Shown here: one piece after another, positions 47,952 through 60,072 of the stretch | Layout: each line of letters begins with the position of its first letter | Position numbering within the stretch: position 1 is the first letter of the stretch | Source of the DNA: Elephas maximus indicus | Lineage: Eukaryota; Chordata; Mammalia; Proboscidea; Elephantidae | Assembly: GCF_024166365.1 (NCBI RefSeq) | Contig: NC_064819.1 | Coordinates: 7,080,501-7,144,500, forward strand | Length of the DNA: 64,000 bases | Reading direction: 5' to 3' | Notes under the pieces: model-generated | Told to the model about the DNA's origin: nothing | What the model saw: the letters and a program-made list of their open reading frames with translations, nothing else | Databases searched by the model: none | Program-made: the position numbers and the translations under genes

Positions 47952-48960
47952 GTTTATGAGCCCTCATTTTTGAAATAAATTTATGAATTCTATAAGGAAG
48001 TGTTTGTAGTTAATAAAATGGGGATATATAAATATATAGACACTCAGATGTTTTCAGATTTTAAAACATTAAAAGCTTTTGATTTTGAGTTCTGTTTTGG
48101 GATTGGGAAAAACTGATTTTCTTTGAACCATTTTAACCCCCTTCTAATTATTTGGTAGAGATATTCTATACATGTCATAGTTAGGTCATCGACCTATATG
48201 TATATACAATGAAGTAAAACGATAATAACGTTACACAAAAAAATAACACCACCCAGATTTACAGATTCAGAATGACAGAATATTTATAATCCATCCACTT
48301 TTTAGCTATACATTGTGCTTTATGTTGAGGGATTTGGGCCTGTTTGATAAATGTCATTAATTTAATAATACATTTGTAATTAGAAGTCGGTGGCAGTTTT
48401 AGAGGGTCCCTAAGGCAATCGCCGAGATTCAGGATAAGGCTGGAATCCACTACCCACCCCTCCTCCTTCACAAGCCTGCAGTCACCACGGGAAATCTGCT
48501 CTGGTCCCTGTCCCTGTTATCCATTCAGGTATGATTATCGTATCCGTAGTTCAAGGGGTGTTTGGAGACAGGCAGGACAAAAGGGTGGGGATAAGGCGGA
48601 CACTGGAGATCCAAAATGTATCTCTGAATCCTCCTGGACAAACTTCAGGGCCATGGCTAGTGCAGGTGGGAGCTACTTGATCTCTTCTTTTCTCTTTTTT
48701 AACTGTAGAGCTGGTTTCCTTCCCACCCCTGGAAAATATATACAGATACTCAAATATTTTCAACTTCCAGGAAACTATGAATTCCTGTCTTTGCTGTAGT
48801 CAGTACCACTGGAGGCATCATAACACGAAGCTGTGTGTACCTTAACAAGTACTCCCAATAAACAAGTGCCTATGTGATAAAGATACAAACGGGAGGTGGG
48901 GGGGTGGGACATCCATGTATCTGCGTGTGTGTACTCAGGCTTCATCTTTACTCATCAGAA
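47952..48960. other. Unique sequence
   Basis: Nothing recognised. Confidence 0.5.
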
Positions 48961-48964
48961 CGCA

Positions 48965-49016
48965 TGTCTTCTCTCCCTCTCTCTCTCTCTTTCTCTGTCC
49001 CTATCTCCCTCTCTGC
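48965..49016. repeat. (CT)n-rich microsatellite
   Basis: CT and CTCC units. Confidence 0.85.
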
Positions 49017-49414
49017 CTTACTTTTTCTTTAATGTATAGAAAAGGGAATACAAATGAGAAATGGAGAGACTTCTTTTCAAGTAATTCAGGATTATTAGTC
49101 AGACCCATTGGCTTCCTGGCTCAGAGAGAACTCTGAAGCTCTGCCTGGCCCTGATGTTGAGTTTTGGAGGATATGTGCCAAACCCTTTCTTTTTGCTGAC
49201 ACATTAAACTCTGAGTGGTCCTAAGTTTAAATCCATTCCACGGGTTAAGTGAAATAGATTTAAACCTTGGCCTACAGTCGCTTAACGGTTTGGAAACATG
49301 GCCAGTTGCATTCATAGCCAGAAGCAGGAAAAACAATACAGTTGCACTTTTCACTTCATATTTCCCTCACATATCTTAGCATCAGACTGTTGTTTGCTAA
49401 ATGGTTTGTTTACT

Positions 49415-49535
49415 AGTTTTGTTTCATCCACTGGACTGTGATCACCTAGAAGTCAGAGACCCACCAGTCATTTCTTTGTATCCTTCACAGCGTGTTGCAC
49501 AGCATTTAAATAAACATTGAAGCTCCATGAACATG
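49415..49535 (+). repeat. L2 3'-region fragment
   Basis: 'ccactggactgtgatcacctagaagtcagagacc...tttgtatccttcacagcg...aataaacattg'. Confidence 0.65.
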
Positions 49536-51374
49536 GAACAACAGAAAAGAGAAAGAAAAAATACAAGGAAGATACGAGAAATGGGAGGAGAAGAGGAGTG
49601 TGCAACGTAGAACACAGAAGGCAATCTGCGGGGGAGTGTAACTGGAAAGAAAACAGGACAGACTTGTTGAGGTTAGTGGTCACTGTAGAAACATATTTAC
49701 TCAGACAAGCTCTCCTTTCGTTCACCTTCCTTTTTCCTGTATTCACTTCCCTGTCCTCCCTCTTTCTTTCCATATGCATAGTCTCAAAAGAGAGTTTAAC
49801 AGCAGATGGCAGCTCTACAGGTCGGACACACTGCAGGTTAAAGACAGCGCTAACTTTATTTTAACAAGCACCAGGGGAAGTGTTTGCAAGTCCTGATGGA
49901 GACTAGAGGGCAGCAGTGCTGCACAATACTCAAGGCCCACACTCCGGCCATGGCCACCGGGTTCTACCTGTGGCTAACATAATGCGCCTCTCCTTCTTGT
50001 GTTATCTGCTCTGCTATTTTGTTTTTTTACTGAGAACCCTTGAGGATGGTGACAAGAATAAAGAAATGCATCCTGAGTTATTGAAGAACTCCATGTGCTC
50101 ATTATGCCCTTTCCTCCTCCACCCCAAGAAAGGGGTTTCCTTCCAGAACTTTCAAATCACTGTTCCTTGGTGGGGAAGATCCTTTATCTCCTCAATCATT
50201 TCCAAAGAGAGATATCCAACTCAGGTCCACGAACTATAAAGCATGTGTGACAGTGACCTTTGTTAAGAAACATATGGCCCAAAGGTGTTACTAAGAACAC
50301 ACAGGGAATTATGCACAGCTCAGACAACAAACGGTGAGGTGTGGCCATTGGCTCTCAGTAAAGATGATTTCAGAGCAATTTGACTTCTCTGTCTCTTTTT
50401 CTTTAAATCATTTTTTTCGCTACTTTTATTTCGCTTTCACCTGATTCTTGTCTGCTGAGTCCCTCTCCTTTCAGCATTTCTTCTTTCGTTATTTTTTCAA
50501 ACTCAGTTTTATCCATTAGTCTTATTTCTCTTTTATCGCAAGTCCGTTTCTTTCCCTCTTTCTCTGTCTCTTTCTTGCCTGCCTTCCTCTGGGATTTATG
50601 CAGCTTGGTTTCATTAGCTCACAGTTCCATCAAGAAAAAACAACCCAAGGAGCCAGGGCAGGAAGGGAAGAGGTCCTATTTTACCTCGTAACTAGGTTAA
50701 GAGATAACCCCTTGTTGTGTGGTGTGATGAATCCTGGTCTTTTCCTATTCCTGAATAGCACCCTAACAGCTCCATTACCTCTGCAAGCAGAGGGATGCCA
50801 TTTGTTTTCAAAGCAGCAGGGCTCAGCTAAAAGCCTACCAATCCAATACAAGCCTCAAATGTCCTGGCCATTTCCTCCCGCCCCATTCTCCTGAGGTTTG
50901 TGACACAGAAGTTAACGTTATTTTTCAGAATAACACCTCTCCAAACAAATTTCTTCCAATAAGCTTAGATTTGGATCCCTGATAACGACAGGGGAAGTGA
51001 AGAGTTTTCAGGGTGACCCTCCCTCATGATTCCCATATGATTCATATATGATGCATTTTCATAAGAAAGACCTAGATGGAGGAAGATGGGTAAAGAACAG
51101 ACTTTCTTTTGTAAGAATCATATTTACCAATTGACTCGATCTCACATAACAACAAAAACAATGAATTATATTGAGGTCCCTGTTGAGTTTTACCATACCT
51201 GAGAAAAGGCACATTTGCTATTTAGATAATCCAAACACATTGTCTATTTTCCTTTCTCTTGCTCTCCCCATTTCTGTCACTGCTATCCTGTTATCTTCTT
51301 TTTCTTTTCTAATGTCATCATCAACTTAAGGCTGTGAAATTGATTTTCTAGGAAATTATGAAAGCGTTTATATA
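49536..51374. other. Long unique stretch
   Basis: Frames up to 115 codons without recognisable product; pyrimidine-rich around 50380-50590. No repeat named. Confidence 0.5.
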
Positions 51375-51384
51375 GATGAGCTGT

Positions 51385-51596
51385 TGTTGTTGTTGTTGTG
51401 TGCCATCAAGTCGATTCCAACTCATGGCAACCCTATATGACATAGTAGAACTGCTCTATAGGGATTTTAGGCTGTAGTTTTTATGGGAGCAGATCACCAG
51501 GACTTTTCTCCCTTGGAGTCACTGGGCGGGTTTAAACTACTGACCTTTTAGCTACCAGCTGAGCACTAAACCATGGCACCACCAGGGCTCCTTATT
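51385..51596 (-). mobile_element. AfroSINE, third body variant
   Basis: GATGAGCTGT at 51375-51384 and 51597-51606. The body reads 'tatgggagcagatcacc...gggcgggtttaaac', shared with the copy at 61450. Confidence 0.94.
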
Positions 51597-51606
51597 GATG
51601 AGCTGT

Positions 51607-52637
51607 AGTTGACCAAAGTCCTAACCCTTTCATGCCAAACCTGTTGTTAAACCTATTATTAGCAAAGAAAGAGCCATTTCTTACAGAATTGACTGGGGAT
51701 ATCCTCTCCTCAGGGCATCATAAGGTCAGTTTCAGTGGCCTGAGGTCCTGCAAAAGGAGCTGGGAGAAGCAAGACTGGTAACCCCAAACAGTTATGACAG
51801 ATTCTTTATTCTCCAGAAAGGTGAGACTGGCTTGGAGTTATAAATGGACATTGAATACCTGGCAGCGGAGGGGGGAACAATGAAGAGATGTAAGGTTGAG
51901 GACCGCTACTGAAATAAATGACTGTAGGGAAAAGAGACTGGGAAATGGATGAGAGTGGAGAGAGGGAGAGCTGGATCCTGAACAAGAGCAGGCCTGGAGT
52001 TATCTCCTGTGAGTTCCTCGGATCCGTCCTCATGCACTACGTACGTCACCCTATGCCCCAGGCAGCCCCACCTCTCAAGCCTACCTCGGCATTCTCCCTC
52101 ACACAAACTTCAAATACACAAATCTCCTGCTCTGTGAAGGATGCCACCCTTTCACTTGGGAGTTATTTGGTTTTGAAGTCTTTCCTCACTAACTTTCTCT
52201 GCTCAAACCAGAGGGTGATCCATTCTTATCAGGGAGCAGGCATCTGTCCCTTGTTCCCCATTTTCATTAGCAAACCCCCAGTTTAATTCCTGATCCAGCT
52301 TTATTTGTATCTTAGTGGTAATGCAACAATTGTCCCTGACAGCAGCTTTGCTGCTCAGGGTACATTATGCATGCTGCTCCAAAATACACGCAGAAAGTTA
52401 CTTAACAAGTGTGATAGAAATGAAGTTTTCAACATATCACCACAGAATCCTGGACCTTTATCACCTGGCCAGACCTAACGCCTGACTACCTCTGTTCCTT
52501 CCTCATTATCTATCTTTTCAAGGCCCAGGTTCCTCTATGAATGACATTCTCTCAGATCCTTCATTATCTTCATCATTACCTTCTCCCTCACCCCGCCCCT
52601 CTTCCCCATCCTCTCTATACATGGCTAGAACGAAGGC
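51607..52637. other. Unique sequence
   Basis: The 122-codon plus frame at 51918-52286 has no recognisable product. Confidence 0.5.
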
Positions 52638-52727
52638 CAAAAAAAAAAAAACCCGCTGCTGTTGAGTAGATTCCAACTCATAGCGACCCTATAGGATAGA
52701 GTAGAACTGCCCCATAGAGTTCCCAAG
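52638..52727 (-). mobile_element. AfroSINE, 5'-truncated
   Basis: Only the tail half is present ('gctgctgttgagtagattcc' to 'ttcccaaggagcgcc'). The tRNA-like head is missing. Confidence 0.9.
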
Positions 52728-53400
52728 GAGCGCCAGTACGGCAGAGAGTGGTAATTGCTCCCTGTCTCCTGGAGGCAGATGGTAGGTGGTGCCATGCCAG
52801 AGATAGGGCAGGAGAGGGGGACCTGGAGGAGTCAATTAGGATCCATATGAGGAAAGCAAGCCTATTAGTTCTGGAGCTGTAGCTTATCCATTAGCAGAGG
52901 GGTGCAGACCACAGAGAGGGAGAGAATGAGGCAGAAACTAAGTTCATGTGATTTTTTTTTTCACAAGACCCAGTCATTGGTCTCTAGACCTTGTCTTACT
53001 TCTTACTCTCCTTCCTGACTATTTTCTACCTCTGTTTTCTCTCAGTCTCAGTTTTACCAAGGAGAAATGGTTTAAACCGTTGAACCCCAAAACCTAAATG
53101 AATACTTTCATGGTGTCTTTTTTATCTCTCTCTTTTCTTTTTCCTCTGAATGAAAACACTAGAGGGGTTTATAATCGGTAGGAACAGAATGACTTGTTCT
53201 AAGTACATGATAAATAATCAAAACAGACTCAACATTAATTATGTATTTGGAAGTAGGTGAAGAGTCTTCCATTAGCCAGGTACTGAAGTCGGCAGATATT
53301 ACAAACAGAAACAGGTATGTTAAGATTGCAACAAAACTAGAAACAACTGTGAACTAGAGCCAAACACACCAGACTCACTTTGACCTGATCTCTAGATCTG
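52728..53400. other. Unique spacer
   Basis: Nothing recognised. Confidence 0.5.
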
Positions 53401-53404
53401 TTTG

Positions 53405-53600
53405 TTCAGATACTGTGATTTGGTGAAGAGAGTCAAGAATTTAAAGATTTTAGTTCACATTCTGATTCTGCCACTTAGCAGGCTGGCCATTTTAGGTAAA
53501 TAAATACCTTTTAGACTTTGTTTCCTCCTTTGTAAAATGGGGATAATCATAATATTTTTATAGGTATGATATTATAATAACTAGCAATTTAACGATTTTT
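53405..53600 (+). repeat. MIR
   Basis: 'cattctgattctgccacttagcaggctggcc' and 'tttcctcctttgtaaaatggggataatc'. Confidence 0.78.
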
Positions 53601-54726
53601 TTCTTATGACCCACTGTGTTTCCTACCACATTATTTCTAATGGAATATCAGGTAAGTGAGGTGACGGCATGTATATTCAGATGACTTTGTGAGTACTTTG
53701 CATTAATCCACTCTGGGAGAAGCCTCTCCCTTCCCCCCGCCCCTCCATATATGGAGGAGTCCACTTGAATTAGCTCTTATTTTATTTTATTTTTTTACTG
53801 GTAATAAAAGAGTCCTCTTGTATTCAAGGAAATTTACTTCAGGGCTTGCACCAAAAATAAAAGCATTTCTATGGTAAGGGTTTGTCTTGAGATGTTTCCT
53901 TCCTTCTGGAAATTTCTTTAATAACTACTTACTGTCATTTCCTTTAATGGAAACTGACTTAGCCAATCAGAGGTTTCTTTTGCTTTCAAGATTTGCCTCT
54001 CTCCTTACTTGTGTTCTGTTCCTTACTTGTGATGCTTGCTGTCCGTGGCAGCACTTGGAACTAGGAAACCTTGACATGATTTGTGCCTCAAAAAATGATA
54101 AAAATTGAGCTACATTAAAAAAAAATAAACTCAGTTTCACTGTGTTGGAATAAGTACTTGCAAGTTTCCAAGACCCTGGGATAGTTCTTCAGGAGGCCTT
54201 CCCAGCCACGTTCCAGAGGAATTGGCAGAGGACTCTGAGTAGTTCCTCAGGACTGATGGCAGAGTAACTCTTGAGATGTTTGGGAACATCACTAAATACC
54301 TGTCAAGTTACTAGTTTATCATTTTTGCAATATTAAATAAATCCTCTTCTCCCTTTCAAGAGGGAAGTAGTTTGGGTCGTCACTTTCATTTAGGGTACCC
54401 AACAAGGGTAGCCCACACAATATGTTTGGGGTTTCATTTTATAGCGACTAAAAACAGGGGAAGGAGTTTAGTAAGGTACTTTTTATTCTCAAACAGTTAA
54501 AAGCTAGGTCAGTATATGATCCTGCTTAAGGGGCTGAAACCAAGCAAGCTCTCAATTACTGTGCTTGTATAAGTCTCATCAACAAAATGGTACTGTGTTC
54601 TACTAATATATTTCAAAATCGGTCTGTAAAGATAAAAAGAAAATTCTAGGAGTTTAGAAGACATATCTCACTTCGAAAATCTCAAATGATCATCAGTATT
54701 CTTGGCGGAAAAAAAACAAACAAAAA
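53601..54726. other. Unique sequence
   Basis: Nothing recognised. Confidence 0.5.
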
Positions 54727-54883
54727 CTGTTACCATCATCTGTTTGCTGTTGACTTGATTCGACTCATAGCGATCCTAGAGGACAGAGTAGAACTGCCCC
54801 ATAAAGTTTCCAGGAAGAAGATGGTAGCTTCAAACTGCCGGCCTTTTGGTTAGAAGCCAAGCTCTTAGCCACTACACCACCAG
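54727..54883 (-). mobile_element. AfroSINE, short form
   Basis: Tail and head complete; somewhat diverged. Confidence 0.9.
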
Positions 54884-54980
54884 CATATGCAAAAAGAAGC
54901 CCAAAGCAAGGGCTGAAAAAGTGGAACGTTCCTGTATTGAAAATGGTGTTACTTTAGGTTCTGTTTGAAAGGGAGTAGGT

Positions 54981-55142
54981 AGAGAATAAAATAAAAGGAC
55001 AGAAAGGGGAAAAGAGAAGAAAGGAAGAGAGGAAAGGAGAGGAGTGGGGAGGGCAGGGCAAAGGAGGGCAGGGGAGGGGAGGAAAGGGCAGGGGAGAGAG
55101 AGGAGGACGGCGGAGGGGAGGGGTGGGAAAAGGGAAGAAAAA
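54981..55142. repeat. Purine-rich tract, GGGGA type
   Basis: About 160 bases almost wholly A/G on the plus strand, made of GGGGA/GGCA/GAAA units. The Pro/Leu-rich open frame on the other strand is an artefact of this. Confidence 0.88.
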
Positions 55143-55751
55143 AGAGATAAAAATAGAAAGTTGCAGGAACAAATTGGGAGACTAGTTCTCAAATCTACCC
55201 AAATGACCAAAGAAATGTTTAGGAACAAAGATATCTAGTATTCTATTTAATATTTTTTGCATATCCAGATGCAAACTCACTATCTCCACAAGATAGGAAA
55301 CACAAATATCTTGAGTTGTTTTTATTTGTTTATTTGTGTGTGTGTATATATATATATATATTTTAATTTGGGGGTAATTAAGACAGGTAAGTATGTGTTT
55401 CAAGGTTCTCAGCTCCATGTGAGGGTTGTTAACACAGTGCTAGAGGGTGAAACGAGCCACAGGTTGAATTAATTCGACAGAGTCAGAAGGTTGAAGCTAG
55501 ATGTGACTATAAAAACATAAGCTTTTTGGAATTTACAGACATTGGAGAGGCCATTGGCCAGTCCACTGGAATAGGATTTCTAGACAATTACGTATGTTTT
55601 AACAAACAACACAAAACGAGTTAATATCTGGTGAACTATACCACAAAGGTTTCAGGAACTCTTGGTCTATAGGAAACACGTCAATATGGAGATTGGTAGT
55701 TAAGAAAAAAAAAAATTTTTTTTCAGAGAACCTGCTCGCTACCTGTGCCAT
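55143..55751. other. Spacer before the retrocopy
   Basis: TG/TA run at 55337-55362 and an A-run/T-run pair near 55704-55723; otherwise nothing recognised. Confidence 0.5.
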
Positions 55752-55766
55752 CACCATAGGCATCTT
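55752..55766. repeat. Target-site duplication, tail side of UBE2N retrocopy
   Basis: CACCATAGGCATCTT, identical over 15 bases to 56993-57007. It abuts the T-run that is the retrocopy's poly(A) tail. The perfect match suggests a fairly recent insertion. Confidence 0.93.
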
Positions 55767-56992
55767 TTTTTTTTTTTTTTTGAATAACAAAAAATATTTT
55801 ACTAAAACATAAGATTTACAGAAGTTTCCAGACAAGCCATACAAAATGGTCACAAGCTTTTTCTTAAAGGGAAGATTCTACACTTGATAGCAAAGTCACA
55901 ATATTGTTGGTGAGGGCTGTGATGTTTGTTTAATGCTCCCATTTTGGTTCAAACAATCAAGCTTGTCCATCTACTGAGTCTAAATAAAGAGGGTATATTC
56001 TAAAGAACAACTGGTTAGCTGCTTTTAACCAATGCAATTAGATCACCATAAAAAGGGGGAAAGGAGCCCATAAATTTAAAATAAAACTACCTCCCTCCTC
56101 AAAAAAAGCAAATAAAATAAAGAAGAACACCCATACCCCTGCAGCTAACCCTGACAACTACCTTCATTCACAGTGCTTTATACTTAAACCACGATGGGGA
56201 AGAAATGAATAAAAGCAGAGAGGGGCCACTGCTTTTAAACATTTCACAACAATCCAGATGATACTTCTAGCCTCTGCTCATGCTTTACAACAGTGAATCA
56301 GGACAAGACAGATTTGCTAATGTGCATTTAATCACCAAAGGACTGGAGATGTCTGGGCTTTTATTCTGTAATGTTTCTAAGACTGTGTCCATTAAATGCA
56401 AACAAAAAAGGAAGGAGTCTTGGCAGAACAGGAGAAGTGATGCACAGTTGATGATCAGACTGATTTAAATATTATCCATGGCATATAGCCTAGTCCATGC
56501 TCTAGCTGTTTCTATGGCTTGGGCTCTATTGGTCTTCCACTGATCCGCTACGTCATTTGCTAATGGGTCATCTGGATTGGGAGCACTTAACAAAGCCTGG
56601 ATCGACAGCAGAACTGTGCGGATCTGCAGCGCTGGGGACCACTTATCTTTCAAAATATCTAAACATATTCTTCCCAACTTGTCTACATTAGGGTGATAAA
56701 TTTTGGTCATGAAACATACTTTAGGGGCTGCCATTGGGTACTCTTCTGGAAGGAATAGTTCAAGTATAAAAGTCCCTCCCTCAAAGGGGGAATCCTGGGG
56801 GCTAGCAACGACCACATGAAAATAACGGGCGTTGCTCTCATCTGGTTCTCCTTTCATGCCCGGAACTGGTTCTGCGAGCAAATGCTGGGTTTCCTTGATA
56901 ATCCTACAGGGCATCCAGGCCATCTTGTCAGATCCCGAGTTCAGCCTCTGGTCTCATCTCCGGCTCTGCTCACCTCACGCATGAGTGGAAGC
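55767..56992 (-). pseudogene. UBE2N: Processed UBE2N retrocopy insertion (5' UTR, CDS, 3' UTR, poly(A))
   Basis: The insertion runs on the minus strand from about 69 bases of 5' UTR (56924-56992), through the intact frame, a 3' UTR of about 680 bases, and a poly(A) tail read as T's up to 55781. An AGTAAA variant polyadenylation signal (plus-strand TTTACT, 55798-55803) lies about 17-22 bases before the tail. The same 15 bases, CACCATAGGCATCTT, flank both ends. No introns, full length, tail and target duplication are the signature of an L1-mediated copy of a spliced mRNA. Typed as pseudogene because it is a processed copy, although the frame is unbroken. Confidence 0.93.
56465..56923 (-). CDS. 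UBE2N: UBE2N-like ubiquitin-conjugating enzyme E2 (intact retrocopy)
   Basis: The 152-codon intronless frame has the full length of mammalian UBE2N (Ubc13), the E2 that builds Lys63-linked ubiquitin chains with a UBE2V1/UBE2V2 partner in DNA-damage tolerance and NF-kB signalling. The whole UBC fold is present: the HPN motif at residues 77-79, the catalytic Cys87 in [12 protein letters not shown], and the C-terminal AWTRLYAM segment. Against the human protein as I recall it there are 13 substitutions (about 91% identity): G3W, L4M, R6C, R14H, I23M, A25G, I39V, G41S, K53I, R70C, E127D, E133R and N150D, with no gap or stop. The start is the family start and has a strong context (A at -3, G at +4). 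Several Arg losses look like CpG decay; R70 is, as I recall, part of the UEV-partner surface. No promoter is visible. The identity is secure; whether it is expressed is unknown, and it may be a young pseudogene that is still open. Confidence 0.93.
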   Translation of the reverse strand: MAWMPCRIIKETQHLLAEPVPGMKGEPDESNARYFHVVVASPQDSPFEGGTFILELFLPEEYPMAAPKVCFMTKIYHPNVDKLGRICLDILKDKWSPALQIRTVLLSIQALLSAPNPDDPLANDVADQWKTNRAQAIETARAWTRLYAMDNI

Positions 56993-57007
56993 CACCATAG
57001 GCATCTT
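56993..57007. repeat. Target-site duplication, 5' side of UBE2N retrocopy
   Basis: Second copy of CACCATAGGCATCTT. It fixes the 5' end of the copied mRNA at 56992. Confidence 0.93.
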
Positions 57008-57265
57008 GTGGCATCTCAGATGATGTATGAAATGGGACAAGGTTTATGAGTCACTTCTTTATTGTAAGGAACAGCAGCTGTACTTTATAAGCAGAACAAT
57101 TTTTATGTCTCAGTATGCTTTGTTCCTGTGTTTCCTTTGTGTTTCATAAAATCTATTGAAAAATGCCAACCTATCTTATTTTTCTCAAGTGTAACCAAGA
57201 AAATGTGATCAAATCCATACTTGGGCCAGATCTGTCACACTTGGCTTGCAAACCCAGAGGTAGTA
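57008..57265. other. Spacer after the retrocopy
   Basis: Nothing recognised; not part of the insertion. Confidence 0.5.
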
Positions 57266-57470
57266 AAAGCAGGAGGAATAAAGACAAAAGAAAGAAAAGA
57301 GGGAGAGAGAAGACAGAAGTGATGAGAGAAAGAAGAGAGAAGAAGAGGGGGAGTTGGAGAAGAAGACAGAAGAGGAGAGGACAGAAGAGAAGGAAAAAGT
57401 GATGAAAAAAGAGATGAGGAAAAGAAAGAGGAAGAGGGAGGAGGGAAGAGAGGAGGGGGAGGAGCAGAAA
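57266..57470. repeat. Purine-rich tract, GAAGAG type
   Basis: About 200 bases nearly all A/G on the plus strand. The Lys/Arg-rich plus frame and Ser/Phe-rich minus frames here are low-complexity artefacts. Confidence 0.88.
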
Positions 57471-57612
57471 TTCCTAGAAGCATGTGTGACAACTAGGGCC
57501 ATCTGACTAACAAGCCTTCTACCCCTATTCTTGCTTGCTCTCCTTCAACTCTTCAGCAGATCCTGCTCCCAAATACAGCCTTCCTACCATATGCGCCATA
57601 CCAAAGCTACTA

Positions 57613-57769
57613 GGAAAACCCTGGTGGCATAGTGGTTAAGAACTATGGCTGCTAACCAAAAGGTTGCCAGTTTAAATCCACCAGGCACTCCTTGGAAACC
57701 CTACAGGGCAGTTCTACTCTGTTGTATAGGGTCGCTATGACTTGGAATCAACTTGATGGCAATGGGTTG
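57613..57769 (+). mobile_element. AfroSINE, short form
   Basis: Complete; 'gctactagg' and 'gctagaaaa' at the edges suggest a short duplication. Confidence 0.93.
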
Positions 57770-58089
57770 GTAGAGCTAGAAAATTCACCAAATATTAAGT
57801 GCTAAATAGGAATGGTAAGCAGATATTTAAGTATCCATTTGGAGTTCAAATTGAAATTTCCAAATAGAATGAAGCACAGTTATCTTACTCATTACAAGTT
57901 CTTGTCGCAGAAACATAGCACTTACATTGATTTTTGTGTTTAAAAAATAGGTTGGGGTAAATCCCTGCAACATCTGTTTTTTCAGTTGATATTTATTTTT
58001 GGTCAAAAAATTAACTTTGGACAAATATTTGTGCCTTGCTGTTTGATACTATGCTTAAAATTTTGATTGTTCATATAACAATTAAAAAG
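57770..58089. other. Unique spacer
   Basis: Nothing recognised. Confidence 0.5.
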
Positions 58090-58242
58090 AAAATTGCCAT
58101 TGAGTCAATTCTGACTCATAGCAACCCTACAGGACAGAGTAGAACTGCCCCACAGGGTTTCCAAGGAGTGCTTGGCAGATTCAAATTGCCAACCTTTTGG
58201 TTAGCAGCCATAGCACTTAACCACTATGCCACTAAGGTTTCC
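58090..58242 (-). mobile_element. AfroSINE, short form
   Basis: 'gccattgagtcaattctgactcatagc' to 'ccactatgccactaaggtttcc'. Confidence 0.93.
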
Positions 58243-59489
58243 ATAAAAAGATATACTAATATATCTAATTATAAAAATAAGTTAAAAATAAGATGGAATA
58301 AAAATTAAACCACTATAAAAGCTGCCTATGGTAATAAATGTGCTGAAAGATAAGGCTTTACATTGAGGCAGTAATTAAGAGTGGTAATAAAGGAGGTAGA
58401 TTAAGGGGACTTCACACTGTGGCTGTGTGGCTGGCTTTCTCCCTTGCAGAAATTTTCTTAATAGACAAGAGTTGGTGCAAAGTAAAATATAGCAAATCTG
58501 CTGAATTAAAACCGAATATAAAACAAGCAACTGTTTAGAACATCGGCAACACTCAGGGATAGCCAATAGTAATGATGGTGCAGATACTAACAATAACCAT
58601 GGCTTAAGAATTTGATAGCTGATATTTCAATTTAAAAGTGTCAAAGGAGACATCATGGGAAAAGAACTGTTTTGTACTTCGTAACACGCTCATCACATTT
58701 TGACTATTGTTTATATCTTGAGTTGGGGTAGAAAAAGATGTATATAATATTTTTTAATATTTAGAAACCTCAAAGATTTTAAACTGATCCTGTCTATAGA
58801 CTCAATATAAATCAAGTAAATTCAAACACTATGCTTTTAAAACTTACGAAAATACATTACATTTTATAATATATATCAGAGATTCCCATTATAGTGCTGG
58901 TTTTATCAGGATAAGGGTGGCATCCAAGCTGTAATGACAAAGGCATACCCTATATTACGATGCATGTGTAGAATGTGACCTGACCAGCCTGAAAACTAAA
59001 TCTATGATTCATCGAATTAGTTTGTGAATTTCAAGTAGATTCACCATTCATTGTCTCAAATGCTCTATCAAAACACTAATATTAAAACATAGTTTATTTT
59101 CTCAGTATGGAGATGATGATACTCAAGTATATTGCTATTATTTTGCAGATTTAAAAGGAGGAGGAAATGGAATGTGTGGCTAATTGCCTCCACGAACAAC
59201 TGCCTCTTTTGCAATGAGACCAGAAGAACTGAACGGTGCCCAGCTACTATTACTGAATGTTTTTATCAAAGACTCCATAGAAGAATACTGATCAAAAGGG
59301 CAAAAATGTAGGATAGAATTTCAAATTCTCATGGACTTCAGACTTTCTGGAGCCATGCAGGGTGGATGAACCTCCGAAACTATTGCCCTGAGATAATCTT
59401 TAAGCCTTAAACCAAAAATATCCGCCGAAGCCTTCTTAAAATTTGATAATAGGTTAGTTTAACCAGTAAAAAAAAGCCTGCCTTGAGCA
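58243..59489. other. Unique AT-rich sequence
   Basis: Nothing recognised. Confidence 0.5.
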
Positions 59490-59732
59490 TTATGCTGTTT
59501 TAAGAACTATCTATATGGAATCAAAGTGACAATACATTGATAGATTAGATAGGAACCTCAGGGGGCAGTGAGTTTATGTTAATGAGGAGGAACAACTCAG
59601 AAAAGGAGAGTGAGAACTGGTTGCACAACTCAGAGAATGTAATCGATGTCACTAAAATATGCATGTAGACACTATTGAATTGGCGTATGTTTTGCTGTGT
59701 ATATTCTCAATAACAACAATAAAATAAATGAA
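59490..59732 (+). mobile_element. L1 3'-end fragment
   Basis: Parallels the end of the L1 at 18.4-20.9 kb: 'gataggaacctcagggg', 'gttgcacaactcagagaatgtaatcgatgtcactaaa', 'tgttttgctgtgtatat', then an A-rich end. Confidence 0.78.
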
Positions 59733-60072
59733 CTTTGTTGATTTTAGGAACTAGAAAGAAAAATTATTTAATAAACAAATAAGAACAAGCACTGGCACCT
59801 CTCCAGATGCTTGCTCCCACCCCCAGGGACTCTGAGTGTGAGGCTTGAATAGTTCATTAGAGAATAGCAGACTAACAGTTTAGCTCTTCTGCTCAATGTA
59901 TTTGGGATCCAAAGGCATCTATCTCCCTTCTATACATGAAATTTTTAACAAGTGTTTATATATCCATCTCAATTATCAAGGTATATTTACCGTGTTTTTA
60001 CTCAGATAATGCTTATCTTCTACATTTGTTTGCCAACCGTTTCCTCCACCTACGAGATATGCTGCTGTGCTC

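Noticed and set aside
54872-55228. Pro/Leu/Ser-rich open frame of 118 codons
   Set aside because: Translation of a purine-rich tract read on the pyrimidine strand.
56280-56468. Plus-strand frame of 62 codons next to the UBE2N stop
   Set aside because: It lies antisense in the 3' UTR of the retrocopy and has no independent support.
57163-57402. Lys/Arg-rich frame resembling a nuclear basic protein
   Set aside because: Produced by the GAAGAG-type low-complexity tract.
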